Shown piece after piece: positions 34,540 through 44,657 of a DNA stretch of 64,000 bases. Source of the stretch: Paenibacillus endoradicis (GTDB lineage Bacteria; Bacillota; Bacilli; Paenibacillales; Paenibacillaceae). The translations under genes were made by a program, and so were the position numbers. The stretch lies in NCBI RefSeq assembly GCF_024721975.1, contig NZ_JANQBB010000007.1, positions 124,001-188,000 on the forward strand, in the 5' to 3' direction. Below the pieces are notes generated by a model. It was given only the letters and a program-made list of their open reading frames with translations, had not been told where the DNA came from and did no database searches. The number at the start of each line of letters is the position of its first letter. Within the stretch, counting starts at the first letter, position 1.

Positions 34540-35388
34540 TTGAGAGAAAAGCCAACGATTGTTGTGACAGGAGCGAATGGACAACTAGGTCGTGAGTTAG
34601 TTTTGCTTGAACAAACTGGATTTACGGTTGTTGGTTTGAGTCGAAATGAGCTTGATATTACCGATCTATCTGCTTGTCGCCAAATAATGAACGAATATTA
34701 TCCTTACGCGGTTATTCATTGCGGGGCTTATACTGCTGTAGATAAAGCCGAGTCCGAACCGGATGAGGCTTTTCGTATAAATAGAGATGGTACAAATAAT
34801 ATAGCGATTTCTTCTCATGAAATAGGGGCAAAGCTCATTTATATAAGCACGGATTATGTTTTTGATGGTAAAAGTACTATTCCATATGTGGAGACGGATG
34901 CTGTAGATCCGGTTACAGTATATGGTAGCTCAAAACTCGCAGGAGAAGAGGCTGTTCAAACTATCCATCCTAATTATTTTATTGTTCGAACATCGTGGGT
35001 GTTTGGTCAATATGGCAATAATTTCGTCAATACGATGTTATCTCTAGCCGAACAGCACAAGTCACTGAAGGTAGTTTCCGATCAGATCGGATCACCAACC
35101 TCTACATATGATCTTGCTCAATTTTTATTGCAGCTTGTTGAGACAGAGCATTATGGTATTTATCATGTATCCAACTCTGGCTCATGCTCATGGTATGATT
35201 TTGCGATAGCAATATTTGCAGAAAGTGGAGTTAGCGTTGATGTTGAAGCTTGCACAACGGAGCAGTTTCCAAGACCAGCAGCAAGACCAGCGTATTCTGT
35301 TATGGCACATCGCCAGATGGAGTTGAACGGTTTCCAACCGCTAAGAGATTGGCGAGAGGCTTTACATGATTATATAAATAAATTGTAG
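34540..35388 (+). CDS. rmlD: dTDP-4-dehydrorhamnose reductase
   Basis: 282 residues, with the NADPH-binding TGANGQLGRELV, YISTDYVFDGKS and YGSSKLAGEEAV (YxxxK) motifs of RmlD. It performs the last step, forming dTDP-L-rhamnose. The start is a TTG at 34540, nine bases after GGAGG (34526-34530); the frame is open upstream to an ATG at 34468, but that stretch is the hairpin repeat and is not protein-like. Confidence 0.92.
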   Translation: MREKPTIVVTGANGQLGRELVLLEQTGFTVVGLSRNELDITDLSACRQIMNEYYPYAVIHCGAYTAVDKAESEPDEAFRINRDGTNNIAISSHEIGAKLIYISTDYVFDGKSTIPYVETDAVDPVTVYGSSKLAGEEAVQTIHPNYFIVRTSWVFGQYGNNFVNTMLSLAEQHKSLKVVSDQIGSPTSTYDLAQFLLQLVETEHYGIYHVSNSGSCSWYDFAIAIFAESGVSVDVEACTTEQFPRPAARPAYSVMAHRQMELNGFQPLRDWREALHDYINKL

Positions 35389-35404
35389 TGAAAGGATGAT
35401 AGTG

Positions 35405-36349
35405 ATGGTTACAGTTAGCGTCTGCATTGTTACTTATAACAGCGCTGAGGATATTTCTTCGTGTTTAGATGCTGTTATGCTGCAGTCACAGCCAGTACAA
35501 TCTATCATCATCGTGGATAATGCTTCTGCTGATCGCTCCGTTGAGCTAGTTAAAGAACGTATGAACGAAGCCACTCCGATTGTATTAATAGAGAATAAGA
35601 TTAATAATGGCTTCGCAGGTGGACAGAATCAGGCGATAGCAGCAACTGATTCTGATTATGTGCTCGTATTAAATCCTGATGTTGAACTATATCCAGATTA
35701 TATTAAGATCTTAGTCGATAGATTAGAGCGTGATTCTCATGCTGGTAGTGCAACGGGATTATTAAAGCTTAAGTCAAATCCTTCTATTGTAGATAGTACT
35801 GGTCTGCAGATGGGATTAAACCGTCATGCTCTTGACCGTGGAGCCGGGCAACCAATAGACATGTGGCTTGAGCCTGGAGAGGTATTCGGAGTTTCGGGGG
35901 CAGCTGCATTATATGCTAGACGAATGATTAACGATATAAGTTTGGAAGGCGAATTTTTTGACGAACACTTTTTCGCTTATAAGGAGGACGTTGACGTAGC
36001 ATGGCGAGCTAGATTGCTAGGCTGGTCATCCTATTATGATCCAACATCTCAAGGCATCCATGCTCGTGGTTGGCAAACAGGTGGGCGTCGTTCTATTTCT
36101 CTATTTGTGAGACAGCATTCTTACATTAATCAGCTTTTTATGATTGTCAAAAATGAACAGTGTGGTTGGCATTGGGTCAAAGTGTTGCCAATTGTGTTTT
36201 TACGAGAGGTTACTAAGCTACTTTATATTCTAATTCGAGAGAGGGAATTATTAAGTAGTTGGAAACTAGTCTTTAAAGCATTACCAAGTATGATTAGAAA
36301 ACGTAAGTTGCTATTGGACAAGATAACAAAAAAGAAAACTAAATTGTAA
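35405..36349 (+). CDS. Glycosyltransferase family 2, rhamnosyltransferase-like
   Basis: A 314-residue GT-A enzyme. The N-terminal SVCIVTYNSAED, IIIVDNASADRS, NNGFAGGQNQAI and the metal-binding LVLNPDVEL are the usual nucleotide-diphosphosugar motifs. The C-terminal part has DEHFFAYKEDVDVAWRARLLGW, typical of the WbbL/rhamnosyltransferase subgroup. The donor is probably dTDP-L-rhamnose, given the rmlD gene 16 bp upstream. The start is set at 35405, nine bases after AAAGGA; an ATG at 35396 overlaps the site. Confidence 0.85.
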   Translation: MVTVSVCIVTYNSAEDISSCLDAVMLQSQPVQSIIIVDNASADRSVELVKERMNEATPIVLIENKINNGFAGGQNQAIAATDSDYVLVLNPDVELYPDYIKILVDRLERDSHAGSATGLLKLKSNPSIVDSTGLQMGLNRHALDRGAGQPIDMWLEPGEVFGVSGAAALYARRMINDISLEGEFFDEHFFAYKEDVDVAWRARLLGWSSYYDPTSQGIHARGWQTGGRRSISLFVRQHSYINQLFMIVKNEQCGWHWVKVLPIVFLREVTKLLYILIRERELLSSWKLVFKALPSMIRKRKLLLDKITKKKTKL

Positions 36350-36431
36350 ACATATGGTATCAACGCGATTGTGACATATGCTAGAATGTAGATAATAAGC
36401 GAAAATAGTATATTACAGGTGGTTTTTTGAT

Positions 36432-37838
36432 ATGTTACGACAGAATCAACGGTTTCTCACACAACTATATATTTTAGCTGATTTGTTATGTGCGCTAGTC
36501 GTTTTTTTGCTAGCATATTGGGTTAGGTTCAAATCGGGCTGGACTGATTACAACCATGCATTACCTTTTTCAACTTATTTGATCTGGGGAACCGTTTATT
36601 CCTTTGCGGTTGTGGTCATTGGTTTCTATCTACAATTCTATTCACCGAAGCGGCGTAAAAATTATTCTTATGACCTGCTGAAAATACTACAAATTCAGAC
36701 GATGAGTTTACTCGGATTACTTGCTTTACTTTACTTTGTTAATGAGCCTAATATTTCACGAGAATTTTTGGTTATATTTTACTTTCTAAATGTAATCTGT
36801 TCGGTCGTTTATCGTTATATCGTTAAGAAAGTTCTATTCTCGCTTCGTCGTAAAGGATTTAATAAGCGTTTCGTCCTTATTCTAGGTGCTGGTAAAGTTG
36901 GTCGACGTTTCTATAGAAACTTGCAAAATTATCCTGAAATAGGATATGAGGCGGTCGGTTTTTTAGATGATTTTCATAGCAAACATGAGGACGACTCTCG
37001 TAATATAAAGCCTATACTTGGTAAGATCGATGACTTGGAGAGTTTGCTTAAAAAGCATCCGATAGATGAAGTTATTATTGCTCTTCCACTAGATGCACAT
37101 CTTAAGTTACCAAAAGTTATTGAAGTGTGTGAACAGGCAGGAGTAAAGACGCTTATTATTCCTGATTACTTCGATTTACTTCCAGCGCGTCCGTTCTTTG
37201 ATAATTTTGCGGGTATCCCCTTAATTAATGTACGTGATGTTCCACTAGATGAGCTAAGTAATCGTGTGCTGAAGCGAGCTTTCGATATTATTTTTTCCAT
37301 ATTAGCTATTATATTAACATCGCCGATTATGTTGTTCGCTATTATAGGAATTAAGCTAACTGCACCAGGTCCGATTATTTTCAAGCAAGAGCGTATGGGA
37401 CTTGATCGAAAATCTTTTCAAATGTACAAATTCCGCTCTATGCGTGTATCTACAGAGAAAGTGGCGGATACGCAGTGGACAGTTGCGAATGATCCACGAC
37501 GAACGAAGTTCGGAAGCTTCTTGCGTAGAACTAGTATTGATGAGTTTCCACAGTTCTTTAATGTACTATTAGGACATATGAGCGTTGTTGGTCCCCGTCC
37601 GGAACGACCTTACTTCGTAAATCAATTTCGTGAAGATATCCCTAAATATATGATTAAGCATCAGGTCCGTCCTGGTATTACAGGTTGGGCTCAAACGAAT
37701 GGACTACGTGGTGATACTTCGATTGAAGATCGGATTACACATGATATTTTCTACATAGAAAATTGGTCGTTCTTCTTTGATGTGAAAATTATTGCCATGA
37801 CAGCATTTCGAGGAAAGGTTAATCGCAATGCATACTAA
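36432..37838 (+). CDS. Initiating undecaprenyl-phosphate sugar-phosphate transferase (WbaP/WsfP type)
   Basis: A 468-residue polyprenyl glycosylphosphotransferase. It has four N-terminal helices (about 10-130), a CoA-binding-like Rossmann region ([15 protein letters not shown] near 152), and the C-terminal catalytic domain (275-468) with [47 protein letters not shown] and [10 protein letters not shown]. It transfers a hexose-1-phosphate from UDP-sugar onto undecaprenyl phosphate and so starts the glycan. WsaP and WsfP fill this role in Geobacillus and P. alvei S-layer glycans. AGGTGG precedes the ATG. Overlaps the next gene by 11 bases. Confidence 0.9.
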   Translation: MLRQNQRFLTQLYILADLLCALVVFLLAYWVRFKSGWTDYNHALPFSTYLIWGTVYSFAVVVIGFYLQFYSPKRRKNYSYDLLKILQIQTMSLLGLLALLYFVNEPNISREFLVIFYFLNVICSVVYRYIVKKVLFSLRRKGFNKRFVLILGAGKVGRRFYRNLQNYPEIGYEAVGFLDDFHSKHEDDSRNIKPILGKIDDLESLLKKHPIDEVIIALPLDAHLKLPKVIEVCEQAGVKTLIIPDYFDLLPARPFFDNFAGIPLINVRDVPLDELSNRVLKRAFDIIFSILAIILTSPIMLFAIIGIKLTAPGPIIFKQERMGLDRKSFQMYKFRSMRVSTEKVADTQWTVANDPRRTKFGSFLRRTSIDEFPQFFNVLLGHMSVVGPRPERPYFVNQFREDIPKYMIKHQVRPGITGWAQTNGLRGDTSIEDRITHDIFYIENWSFFFDVKIIAMTAFRGKVNRNAY

Positions 37839-38844
37839 TAATGAAAAACAAGAAGCGAATGTATCTGTAATTATACCGACTTTGAATGCTGGTGATTCAT
37901 TTGGCATGTTGTTAAAGTTACTTAAGGAACAAACGATTCAGCCACATGAGCTGATCATTATTGATTCATGTTCTGATGATGCTACAGTTCAGCTTGCTCA
38001 AGCTGCGGGTGCGAAAATATTAACGGTGCAGCGTACAGACTTTGATCATGGTGGTACTCGTAATCTCGCTGCGGATTATGCATCTGGTGATATATTAATG
38101 TTTATGACTCAGGATGTTATTCCTGTGAATGGGCGATTGATTGAGAATCTTGTTAAGCCATTAGTTGGCGATAGTACTCATGATGAAGTAGTGTACACAT
38201 ATGCTAGACAGATTGCAGGAGCAGATGGAAATCTATTAGAAAAACTGGCTAGAGCGAATAATTATCCGCAGGAATCTTCTGTTCAAAGTTATGAAGATAT
38301 TGAACGACTAGGGATTAAGACATTTTTCTGCTCCAATGCATGCTCAGCAATCCGGCGAGATGTGTTTGAACAGATGGGTGGTTTTCAATCTCCAGTAATA
38401 TTTAACGAAGATATGTTTATGGCTGCACGATGTATTTTAAGTGGCATGAAGATTGGCTATTGCGCTGAGGCGCAGGTGAATCATACTCATAATTATACAA
38501 TTAAACAGCAATTTAAGCGTTTCTTTGATAATGGTGTGTCCATGCGTTGTAATGCTTGGATCCATCCTTATGCATCGGCAACTAAGGCTGGCTCTAAGCT
38601 GGTTAAGAAACAAATCATCGGGCTGCGAGATGCTAGAAAATTGTATCTTATTCCGAAGCTTGTGGCGGAATCTGCTGCCAAGTTGATCGGTTATAAGTTA
38701 GGTATGAATTACGATCGATTACCTAGCAAATTATGTCGACGAATGAGCATGCATCGCTTAATTTGGGATCAAATTGATCGAGGAGACTTGCTTGTGAAAA
38801 CTCCCGTACATGTAAATGAGAATGTACAGTCGAAATCAAGGTAA
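37828..38844 (+). CDS. Glycosyltransferase family 2 (rhamnosyltransferase-like)
   Basis: 338 residues. Motifs include VSVIIPTLNAG, LIIIDSCSDDAT, TDFDHGGTRNLAA and the MTQDVIP metal-binding block, a combination characteristic of a rhamnosyltransferase subgroup of GT2. The C-terminal half carries NEDMFMAARCILSG and a conserved HTHNY. It starts inside the initiating-transferase gene (11-base overlap), so its product probably acts early, for example adding the first rhamnose to the lipid-linked sugar. It is the last gene of the locus and ends at a strong terminator. Confidence 0.85.
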   Translation: MHTNNEKQEANVSVIIPTLNAGDSFGMLLKLLKEQTIQPHELIIIDSCSDDATVQLAQAAGAKILTVQRTDFDHGGTRNLAADYASGDILMFMTQDVIPVNGRLIENLVKPLVGDSTHDEVVYTYARQIAGADGNLLEKLARANNYPQESSVQSYEDIERLGIKTFFCSNACSAIRRDVFEQMGGFQSPVIFNEDMFMAARCILSGMKIGYCAEAQVNHTHNYTIKQQFKRFFDNGVSMRCNAWIHPYASATKAGSKLVKKQIIGLRDARKLYLIPKLVAESAAKLIGYKLGMNYDRLPSKLCRRMSMHRLIWDQIDRGDLLVKTPVHVNENVQSKSR

Positions 38845-38878
38845 TGACTTCTGAATATGAGGTTCATAATTAGTTTTT

Positions 38879-38927
38879 ATAGACCGAATTCTGTTCAAGT
38901 TTAAACAGAATTCGGTCTATTTTTTTG
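38879..38927 (+). terminator. Terminator at the end of the glycan locus
   Basis: A perfect 17-bp stem (38879-38895 with 38904-38920), an 8-base loop, then a run of T to 38927. Confidence 0.95.
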
Positions 38928-39093
38928 TCTATCTGATCACAAAGAACTAAAATTTAATATCCAAATATGTAATTTATTATTAAATTAGTACTAAATGCCC
39001 TGTTATATAAATGGAAAAAAATATAATATAAACGAATGTGCTTTTTGTTTAATATACACATTTATGTATAAATATAAAATTTTGGAGGATGTT

Positions 39094-40017
39094 ATGAAGT
39101 TTATTAAATTTAGTTTTAGCTTGTTAATATGCATTACATTATTTGCAAGCCCAGTCTTTGCAATGGAAGAAGAGGTAGCACCGACTGTCAATTGGATAGA
39201 AGGTGGCATAACTGTGCCAGTAGGAGATATTTCTTCTCTTAATCTCGACGAATCACTGTTATACCTTGATGAAGTCAATACACCTATTATCCAACAATAC
39301 ATTGGTAATATGGTATATGGTACGGAACTAGGAAGCGTGTTTCCTGCTAGCGAAGAGGAAAACTGGTATGTAGTATTTGATTATGAAGATGTAGGCTATA
39401 TCTCAGATAAGGATAAAAGTAAAATTAAAGCGAAAGAACTATTAAAGAGCTATCAGCAAGGTACGGAAGAAAGCAATAAGAATCTTCCAGAAGAAGATCA
39501 TCTATTCGTAAAAGGTTGGTATACGGAACCGTATTATGATGAAACTGATCGTACGCTGAAATGGGCATTGCTTGCTGAAGACTTTTACGGTAATTCCGTT
39601 ATTAACTACAATATAAGAATTTTGACTAGAGAGGGTTATGTCTCAGTACTACTAGTTACAGACCCAACTACACTGGAGCATGACATTACAACTCTTGATA
39701 CACTGATCTTATCCCAATATTCAATCAATGATGGTTATCGTTATGAGGATCATGATCCTTCCACAGATAAAATTTCAGAGTTAGGTTTAACTGGTCTTAT
39801 TCTTGGTGGTGCTGGTCTGGTAGCTGCGAAGAAGGCAGGGTTACTTATTGCAGCTGGATTACTGCTTAAAAAGTTCTGGTTTATTTTATTCGCAATACCT
39901 ATAGCTATTTGGAATTGGTTGAGACGACGTAAAAAAGAAGATACGGATCCATCAATTGGGGAGTCTCCAGTTGATCCATCAACATCTGATAAAACTATAG
40001 ATCATGATTCAAGATAA
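39094..40017 (+). CDS. DUF2167 family membrane-anchored protein
   Basis: A 307-residue exported protein with a signal peptide (1-22, ...SPVFA), a soluble domain (about 25-215) and C-terminal membrane helices (about 225-275) followed by a charged tail. Blocks such as EENWYVVFDYEDVGYISD, WYTEPYYDETDRTLKWAL and NYNIRILTREGYVSVLLV match DUF2167 (COG4714), whose function is unknown. The start at 39094 follows TGGAGGAT; the frame is open for 33 codons upstream but lacks a site and would bury the signal peptide. It stands alone, with a terminator behind it. Confidence 0.8.
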   Translation: MKFIKFSFSLLICITLFASPVFAMEEEVAPTVNWIEGGITVPVGDISSLNLDESLLYLDEVNTPIIQQYIGNMVYGTELGSVFPASEEENWYVVFDYEDVGYISDKDKSKIKAKELLKSYQQGTEESNKNLPEEDHLFVKGWYTEPYYDETDRTLKWALLAEDFYGNSVINYNIRILTREGYVSVLLVTDPTTLEHDITTLDTLILSQYSINDGYRYEDHDPSTDKISELGLTGLILGGAGLVAAKKAGLLIAAGLLLKKFWFILFAIPIAIWNWLRRRKKEDTDPSIGESPVDPSTSDKTIDHDSR

Positions 40018-40034
40018 ACTTGGATCAATGTAAG

Positions 40035-40069
40035 AAAGCGGCACGTCGTAATGACGACCGCTTTTTTTT
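40035..40069 (+). terminator. Terminator after the DUF2167 gene
   Basis: The stem AAAGCGG / CCGCTTT has an inner GTCGT/ACGAC stem and a following T run. Confidence 0.88.
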
Positions 40070-40226
40070 GCTTTATAAAGTGAAAAATATTAGTTAACTA
40101 GAATTAAAGATTATAGTAACTTGAATATACTGATTATGTTAATTATGATGATATAAGCAAGCTATAAGTAGACGATAATGTAATAGTGGTAAGAGGAACA
40201 AATCGGATGTAGGAAGCGGTGGTTAG

Positions 40227-40784
40227 ATGACTCAATATATAGTTTTACTTAGAGGGATTAATGTAGGTGGGAAAAATAAGCTTAAAATGGCGGATTTAAG
40301 AGTGGCTCTAAGTAATATAGGTTTAGTAAAAGTACAAACTTATATTCAAAGTGGCAATATAGTATTGGAGTCTAATGAAGATGAGGCAACACTGTGCTCG
40401 ATGATTGAACATACGATTGAAAAGGAATTTAAACTATCAATTAAAACTGTAATCAGAACATCAGAACAATTAAAGCAGATTGTTAAAAACTGTCCTTTTT
40501 CAGAGGAGCAAATAGCGGAAGTGGCGGCTAATTCGGAGACGGAGACTCTCTACGTTGCAATGTTACTTGATGAGCCTCATTTTGAACGAATTGAAAAACT
40601 AAACGGTCTCCATTTTGGTAATGATCAGTACGGTATTGTAGGAAGAGATGTATATCTGCTTTTTGATCAAAGTATTCGTAATTCTAAGTTAGCCGTTCAA
40701 GTAGAGAAATTGGGTGAGCCAATTACAACCCGAAATTGGAAGACAATTAATAAGCTCATCGAATTATGTAATGAATTAGAATAG
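40227..40784 (+). CDS. DUF1697 domain protein
   Basis: A 185-residue cytoplasmic protein starting with YIVLLRGINVGGKNKLKMADLR and followed by KVQTYIQSGNIVLES, the defining blocks of DUF1697 (COG3797). The family is widespread, typically 175-185 residues, and has no firmly established function. It stands alone between a plus-strand terminator and a convergent two-component operon. Start at 40227, after GGAAGCGGTGG. Confidence 0.85.
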   Translation: MTQYIVLLRGINVGGKNKLKMADLRVALSNIGLVKVQTYIQSGNIVLESNEDEATLCSMIEHTIEKEFKLSIKTVIRTSEQLKQIVKNCPFSEEQIAEVAANSETETLYVAMLLDEPHFERIEKLNGLHFGNDQYGIVGRDVYLLFDQSIRNSKLAVQVEKLGEPITTRNWKTINKLIELCNELE

Positions 40785-40890
40785 AAGGGTAGAGTTCTAT
40801 GAAACATACATTATTACTGCTAATAGATATACTTATTTAAGGGAGCTATTTTATTAGAATATCAATGAAATAGCTCCCGCTTGGCGTAAC

Positions 40891-41661
40891 TCACAAATTG
40901 GAATTCCAACTATGAGACCATAAGTACCCCTTCGACTCCAGTAACATTGCGTTTGGATTATCTTTGGGTGCTTGTAGGATACTGTTGTTAGTATTCATAA
41001 TATAACCATCATTCATTCGTTCGAAAACGATTGGAATATCAAGTTCCATAAACAGCTGTCGCATACGGTAAATCGTATTGTACAAATTGGACAGCGCTCG
41101 CTTGTCTTCTGCATTCGTCCAGAGATCATCGATTATTCTCCACTTTTGGCACAGCTTTCCTTCATGAAGAAGGAAATAGTAAAATAACTCCTCAGTAATT
41201 CGTGTAGGCCATTTAACAAGATGTTCTCCTTTCCTAACATATGCTTGACCATACAGCTGAACATGAAGTTGATTATTATTGGTAATCTGTGGTTTTAGAC
41301 CATAATACTTTTGTAAACGACTATCTAATTGTCTGACCGTATTTGGGGTCATAGGTTTTAATATATAATCCAGTGCCTGCACTCGAAAAGCTTCAATAGC
41401 ATATTGTTGATGAGCAGTTGAGAAGATTACGGGCAAGTCTATCCCACTCTCTACTAATTGCTGTGCGAGTTGAAGTCCTGTCATCCTCGGCATTTCGATA
41501 TCGAGCAGGAGTGCATCTAGTTTCAGTTTAGGAATTTCCTGTAATGCTTCAAATGGTGATTCAAAGCGACCCATGATTTGAAAGGGACCGTAAGTCTCTA
41601 GTAATCTTGTATGTAAATCCAAAATTGGTCGCTCATCCTCAACTATAATTACTCTCCACAT
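40891..41661 (-). CDS. Response regulator with SARP/SAPR-type output domain
   Basis: 256 residues. The receiver domain (1-120) has VIIVEDERP, the phospho-acceptor in ALLLDIEMPRMTG near 54, and DYILKPMTP. The C-terminal part (about 130-230) is a winged-helix domain of the OmpR/SARP kind, as in COG3947 'SAPR family' regulators. It is encoded directly after the hybrid kinase, overlapping it by 23 bases. GGAGGG precedes the ATG. SARP proteins often bind direct repeats with an 11-bp period, and exactly such repeats occur upstream of this operon (44674-44695). The last 35 residues are polar and may be disordered. Confidence 0.82.
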   Translation of the reverse strand: MWRVIIVEDERPILDLHTRLLETYGPFQIMGRFESPFEALQEIPKLKLDALLLDIEMPRMTGLQLAQQLVESGIDLPVIFSTAHQQYAIEAFRVQALDYILKPMTPNTVRQLDSRLQKYYGLKPQITNNNQLHVQLYGQAYVRKGEHLVKWPTRITEELFYYFLLHEGKLCQKWRIIDDLWTNAEDKRALSNLYNTIYRMRQLFMELDIPIVFERMNDGYIMNTNNSILQAPKDNPNAMLLESKGYLWSHSWNSNL

Positions 41662-44596
41662 CTTTTCTTCCCTCCTTAATAGGAATCGTTATATGAATAG
41701 TTGTTCCTTCGCCAAGTAAAGAGCTAATCTCTAGTTGTCCTTGTGTTAGATCATGTACGCGTCGGCGTACATTTGTAAATCCTATACCTATATTAGTGTT
41801 TCCTTCCCCCATTAACTGGGCACATTGCATCGCAGACATTCCTATGCCATTATCTGTAACTTGAATACTTAGGTTAGTTTCGTGAATAGCTATCATTACC
41901 TGTACATGTCCTGGACCTTCTTTCTCAAAGAGGCCATGTCGGATTGAATTTTCAACTAATGGCTGTAATAGCAGATTTGGAATAAGTATGTTCTCAGTAG
42001 CAATTAAAGGATCTACTTCGTAACAGTAAGTTAGTCGATCACCAAATCTTGCTTTCTCTACTTCTACGTATGCTTCAATAATTTCCAGTTCCTTCTGGAG
42101 AGTGGAGAATTGGCCATCACGACTAGTCTCAAAGATGTAACGTAAAAACGAACTAAGCATAGACAATAGATGAGCAGCACGTTCACCATCGGTATAACAG
42201 AAGGAAATAATACTGCTAAGAGCGTTATATAGAAAGTGCGGTTTTATTTGAGTTTGCAGAAAAGCCATTTCATATTCAATAGCTTTTAACATAGATTGCT
42301 TTGTTTGCTCAACGGCATTAAGACGAGCCATCAATGTTTCTTTTGAGAAAGGCTTAATTAAATAATCATTAGCACCGCTAGTAAAAATCATCTCAATATG
42401 ATTTGGATATTCGGTAGAACTCATTATTAAGATAGGTAGTTCCATTAAAGAAGCTTGCTTACGGAAATGTTGAAGCAATTGTAAACTATTCATTCTACCA
42501 GGGATAACGTCATCAATAATAACCATCGTTATGTCGGGATGATTATTATAGTAGTTAAGTGCTTCTTGAGCTGTATAAGCAATTCGTATTTTATAGCTAT
42601 CGCTTAACATTCCTTTAATAATTTCAGCATGCATAACATCGTCTTCAACAATAAGAATTGTTTGTAGTTCTCTATCCTCTATAACTGTTTCAGATTGAAT
42701 GGTATGTGATTGTTCAATAGTTGCAGCTACTTGTTTGACTTCACTCAAGGCGAGTGTAAGCGTAAAGCGAATACCATCATCCAGATGTTCAATCGTTATA
42801 CTTCCATTCATCTGCTGAATGAGCTCTTCCGTCATGATTAGCCCATGAGAGTGTTGTCGCTCTGTACTTGCTGTCATTGACGTACGATTCGTAGTCAATT
42901 GCAGTACGACAATGCTTTCAACTTGTTGAGATTCTATCGTTATACTATCTCCTGAAGCATCGTGAGATATTTCCGCCATAATGCGAATAAGTACCTGAGT
43001 CAATCTTTGTTCATCAGCCCATACATATAGTTGATCCGAAATATGTTCATTTATGAGAATCTTTTTCTTTGCCAAAGTAAGCTGCATTAATTGGATGACA
43101 TGGAACATGACCATACGAAGATTGGTTGAATTAAGCTGGATTGCGTAATCATCAAATCGTATACGAGTATAATCATGAAGATCTCGTAGTAAATAAACCA
43201 TGTTCTCCATTAACTGTTCAGCTAAATATAATTGCTCACCTTGCTTCGTATGATCGTGCTCTCGCGTAATTGATTTAATTAAATGAACAGCATCATGCAA
43301 AGGTTGTTGCATGTCTTGCGTAGTGACTTTAAGAAAATCATCTTTGGCATCACTAGCCTTCTGTAATCGAGCTGTCAGAAGTTCAGATTCCTCAGCACGA
43401 TTCATTAGACGCATACCGAGGAATACATTCATCGCCAAAGAAAATCCAATAAATCCGACTCTGTTAAGGATATTGCGTCCGGAGAAGAACAGAACATCCA
43501 ATGAACCACTAAGTGCAAATAACACTAGAAATAGTAGCATTGTAGCTAGAATAATTGCTTCATTCTTCCTGATAGAAATGCGATTTTTTATCGTTAAATA
43601 AAATATGTAGATGACAATAGCTGAAAATATTGCTTCGCTATAAAAAAAGAAGAAATATTGTGCGGCTGATAACGTTCTTGCTGGAAGAACGATGATTAAT
43701 AGTGAATAGATAAGTATAGGTAGAAAAAGTAAGACTAGCGTTCGCTGTTTCATAATAGAAGGAATCATTCTAATAACAAAACAAATTAGTATGAAAGAAC
43801 TCAAAAAAGTAACGGCGTCTTGAATTCGAAAGTAGACTTCAAAAGGTATCGATGGAAATTCACGAATAAGCAACCGTTCCCCACGTGTGATAACAATGAC
43901 AGTTAATATTAGAAAGTACAGACCACTAAAAAGGAATGCTTCATCTTTAGTTCGTAGTATATAGATCGTTATATGAAAAATACAGAACAATAACAAACAG
44001 AAGGCAGCCATCCATTCTAGTGAAAGATCACGTTGAACATCTTCTTTCATTTGCTGGGCATCCCCGATATCAATGGGGAAAACAATACCACTTCTCGCGT
44101 TATAGAAGTCTGATATATGAATGGTGATTAATAGTTGACGACTTTCTGGTGTGAAATATACTTCGTATGAACGATTGTCAGGGACCATTTTTTCTTTAGA
44201 ATCAGCTACAGTACCACTTAGCGAAATCGTAGAGCCATTGACATAAATCGTATGGGCAGACCAAATATTTCGTACACGCAGACCTATTTCGTTCCATTGA
44301 TCAGGTAAAAGAACGACTAATTGATACGTTCCCCATTGCGCATTCGATAACAAAGGACCGGGAACATGTTGATTATTAGCTTCACTCAAAAATTCTGAGG
44401 GAGAGATAAAAGAATTCGCAGTGAACTTCCAGTCACCAGCTAACGATACAAATGCTGAATCAGTCATTTCTCGTAGATCAAGTTCACCTTCAATGGACCC
44501 TGTTTTTAATGAACCATTTTTCGTATCACTAAAAATCATATAAATAATAGCGATTAAGGCACATACAATAGCCAAATAACCGATTAATTTCTTCAA
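41639..44596 (-). CDS. 7TM hybrid sensor kinase with degenerate first core and LytS-type second core
   Basis: 985 residues. The N-terminal helix (1-22) and extracytoplasmic beta-sandwich sensor (about 30-185, 7TMR-DISMED-like) precede seven helices (190-395). A HisKA-like segment (415-480) has TQDMQQPL where the histidine box SHEIRTPL is expected, so the phospho-accepting His is replaced by Gln. The following ATPase-like region (480-610) lacks recognisable N and G boxes. Then come a receiver domain (643-760; IIDDVIPG, LIKPFS), a His_kinase domain with QIKPHFLYNAL (770-860) and an intact HATPase (PLVENSIRHGL, DNGIGM; 870-975). The likely start is the TTG at 44596, with a poor ribosome site. 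It forms an operon with the SARP-type regulator. Confidence 0.85.
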   Translation of the reverse strand: MKKLIGYLAIVCALIAIIYMIFSDTKNGSLKTGSIEGELDLREMTDSAFVSLAGDWKFTANSFISPSEFLSEANNQHVPGPLLSNAQWGTYQLVVLLPDQWNEIGLRVRNIWSAHTIYVNGSTISLSGTVADSKEKMVPDNRSYEVYFTPESRQLLITIHISDFYNARSGIVFPIDIGDAQQMKEDVQRDLSLEWMAAFCLLLFCIFHITIYILRTKDEAFLFSGLYFLILTVIVITRGERLLIREFPSIPFEVYFRIQDAVTFLSSFILICFVIRMIPSIMKQRTLVLLFLPILIYSLLIIVLPARTLSAAQYFFFFYSEAIFSAIVIYIFYLTIKNRISIRKNEAIILATMLLFLVLFALSGSLDVLFFSGRNILNRVGFIGFSLAMNVFLGMRLMNRAEESELLTARLQKASDAKDDFLKVTTQDMQQPLHDAVHLIKSITREHDHTKQGEQLYLAEQLMENMVYLLRDLHDYTRIRFDDYAIQLNSTNLRMVMFHVIQLMQLTLAKKKILINEHISDQLYVWADEQRLTQVLIRIMAEISHDASGDSITIESQQVESIVVLQLTTNRTSMTASTERQHSHGLIMTEELIQQMNGSITIEHLDDGIRFTLTLALSEVKQVAATIEQSHTIQSETVIEDRELQTILIVEDDVMHAEIIKGMLSDSYKIRIAYTAQEALNYYNNHPDITMVIIDDVIPGRMNSLQLLQHFRKQASLMELPILIMSSTEYPNHIEMIFTSGANDYLIKPFSKETLMARLNAVEQTKQSMLKAIEYEMAFLQTQIKPHFLYNALSSIISFCYTDGERAAHLLSMLSSFLRYIFETSRDGQFSTLQKELEIIEAYVEVEKARFGDRLTYCYEVDPLIATENILIPNLLLQPLVENSIRHGLFEKEGPGHVQVMIAIHETNLSIQVTDNGIGMSAMQCAQLMGEGNTNIGIGFTNVRRRVHDLTQGQLEISSLLGEGTTIHITIPIKEGRKDVESNYS

Positions 44597-44657
44597 AATA
44601 TAATCACATCCCTTTAATTTCTATCATACGTCAAAGATCTCTCAAAAAACTATCAAA

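Noticed and set aside
36359..36387. Possible internal promoter (extended -10 TGCTAGAAT) before the initiating transferase gene
   Set aside because: The -35 is unconvincing (ATCAAC), so it is not listed.
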